From Acinetobacter sp. WCHA45 (GTDB taxonomy: Bacteria; Pseudomonadota; Gammaproteobacteria; Pseudomonadales; Moraxellaceae): 64,000 bases of DNA. The notes beneath the pieces are model-generated. The model ran no database searches and was not told the DNA's origin. It saw nothing but the letters and a program-made list of their open reading frames with translations. Each line of letters opens with the position of its first letter. Positions within the stretch are counted from its first letter, which is position 1. The stretch covers positions 372,001 through 436,000 of the forward strand of contig NZ_CP028561.1 in NCBI RefSeq assembly GCF_002165255.2, given 5' to 3'. This document shows, piece by piece, positions 63,092-64,000 of the stretch. A program made the translations under genes and the position numbers.

Positions 63092-64000
63092 TTAAACTGC
63101 CGCAGCAGCAACTTGCTCAGTTGTAAGTACGCCTTGTTCAATTAAACGATTGGTACATGCAATAATCGCTTCAATGGATGAGGTGACAATGTTGTCATGA
63201 ATCCCTGCACCAAATGCGCTCTTACCTGTGCCTTTGACCTGAAGTTCAATTAAGGCAAGTGCTTTAGCATTTGCACCAGAACTGATACTACGTTCTTCAT
63301 AATTTACAACATCAATTGGCAATTGTAACGCATCGAGCATCGCCGAAATTGGACCGTTACCTTCACCGCGTAAACGTTGTACTTCACCGTTAATTTCAAT
63401 ATCTAATTCAATGATTTGTGTGCCATTGATATCAGACAACTGATAATGTTTGGTTTGGTAATGGCTATTTTTCACATCCACATAGGTATTTTGAAATAAG
63501 GTCCAGATTTCATGTGCACTGATTTCTGTACCGTTTTCATCAGTATGTTGCTGTACGATTTGGCTGAACTCGATTTGTACTCGGCGTGGTAAAGCAACGT
63601 TGTAATTTGATTCCAATAAATACGCAATACCACCTTTACCAGATTGGCTGTTGACACGAATCACCGCATCATAATCACGACCTAAATCTTTAGGGTCGAT
63701 TGGTAAGTACGGCATATCCCAGATCTCTTCGTTTTTCTGGAATTCGAAGCCTTTTTTAATCGCATCTTGGTGTGAACCAGAGAATGCGGTAAAGACTAAA
63801 TCACCTGCATATGGATGACGTGGGTGCACAGGTAAACCTGTACATTCTTCAACAGTTGCAATGATTTCATTGATATTAGAGAAGTCTAAGTTTGGTGCAA
63901 CACCTTGGGTATACATGTTCAAGGCAATCGCAGCAACATCGACGTTACCTGTACGTTCACCATTACCAAACACGCAACCTTCAACACGATCAGCACCCGC
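63092..64000 (-). CDS. leuA: 2-isopropylmalate synthase, C-terminal part (partial)
   Basis: The gene runs off the window, with 303 codons present. ADRVEGCVFGNGERTGNVDVAAIALNMY is the conserved end of the catalytic barrel, with the HARHPYAG-like VHPRHPYAGDLVF subdomain next. The C-terminal leucine-sensing domain is complete (QVKGTGKSAFGAGIHDNIVTSSIEAIIACTNRL). LeuA makes 2-isopropylmalate from 2-ketoisovalerate and acetyl-CoA and is feedback-inhibited by leucine. Confidence 0.96.
   Translation of the reverse strand, partial: AGADRVEGCVFGNGERTGNVDVAAIALNMYTQGVAPNLDFSNINEIIATVEECTGLPVHPRHPYAGDLVFTAFSGSHQDAIKKGFEFQKNEEIWDMPYLPIDPKDLGRDYDAVIRVNSQSGKGGIAYLLESNYNVALPRRVQIEFSQIVQQHTDENGTEISAHEIWTLFQNTYVDVKNSHYQTKHYQLSDINGTQIIELDIEINGEVQRLRGEGNGPISAMLDALQLPIDVVNYEERSISSGANAKALALIELQVKGTGKSAFGAGIHDNIVTSSIEAIIACTNRLIEQGVLTTEQVAAAAV

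Overview
The window is chromosomal DNA of a gammaproteobacterium, almost certainly an Acinetobacter species. Three things point there: AT-leaning base composition, a long-chain alkane monooxygenase that closely matches remembered AlmA of Acinetobacter, and a gene repertoire (metal-dependent hydrolase of the PF10118 type, rhombosortase, AdeT-like solute-binding protein) typical of the genus. The species cannot be fixed from the sequence alone. Almost every long open frame has a recognisable housekeeping product. There is no prophage, CRISPR array or large island.

Layout. 1-5.6 kb: end of a Nudix gene, comF and recG (minus), an NAD-dependent epimerase-like gene, a complete IS5-family insertion sequence (3667-4481) sitting just behind that gene's stop codon, and a periplasmic solute-binding protein of the AdeT-like family. 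5.6-18.3 kb: plsB, tesB, a dicarboxylate symporter, a PF10118 hydrolase, engB, the nitric-oxide module nsrR-hmp with a visible NsrR operator, a metC-yjgR pair and a glutamine amidotransferase. 18.3-32.1 kb: an uninterrupted S10-spc-alpha ribosomal cluster from rpsJ to rplQ, including rpmD, secY, rpmJ and rpoA, with a good promoter before rpsJ, hairpins at the S10/spc and spc/alpha junctions and a strong terminator after rplQ.

32.1-41.8 kb: a degraded gene in an AT-rich gap, almA behind an inverted repeat, a DUF2059 protein, an acyl-CoA dehydrogenase with the long-chain/isovaleryl arrangement of the catalytic base, the sdhE-ygfX pair, a 33-residue membrane peptide behind several palindromes, and a trio formed by a TatT-like lipoprotein, a rhombosortase and a fused TRAP-type permease. 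41.9-48.2 kb: EamA transporter, coiled-coil membrane protein, YheV-like zinc ribbon, oligopeptidase A and RNase R. 48.5-49.1 kb: tRNA-Ser(GCU) and three identical tRNA-Arg(ACG) genes.

49.2-64 kb: a START-like periplasmic protein, a YcxB-like membrane protein, an FAA hydrolase, YihY, WrbA, Lgt, an NRDE protein, a PhoX-type phosphatase with a Tat lipoprotein signal lying next to tatABC, RdgB, a small cysteine-rich protein, the metX-metW-Sel1 operon and the 3' part of leuA. I did not find a clearly new multi-gene system. The best candidates for something under-described are the TatT/rhombosortase/TRAP neighbourhood with a remote solute-binding protein, the palindrome-flanked 33-residue membrane peptide, and the hairpins at the ribosomal operon junctions.
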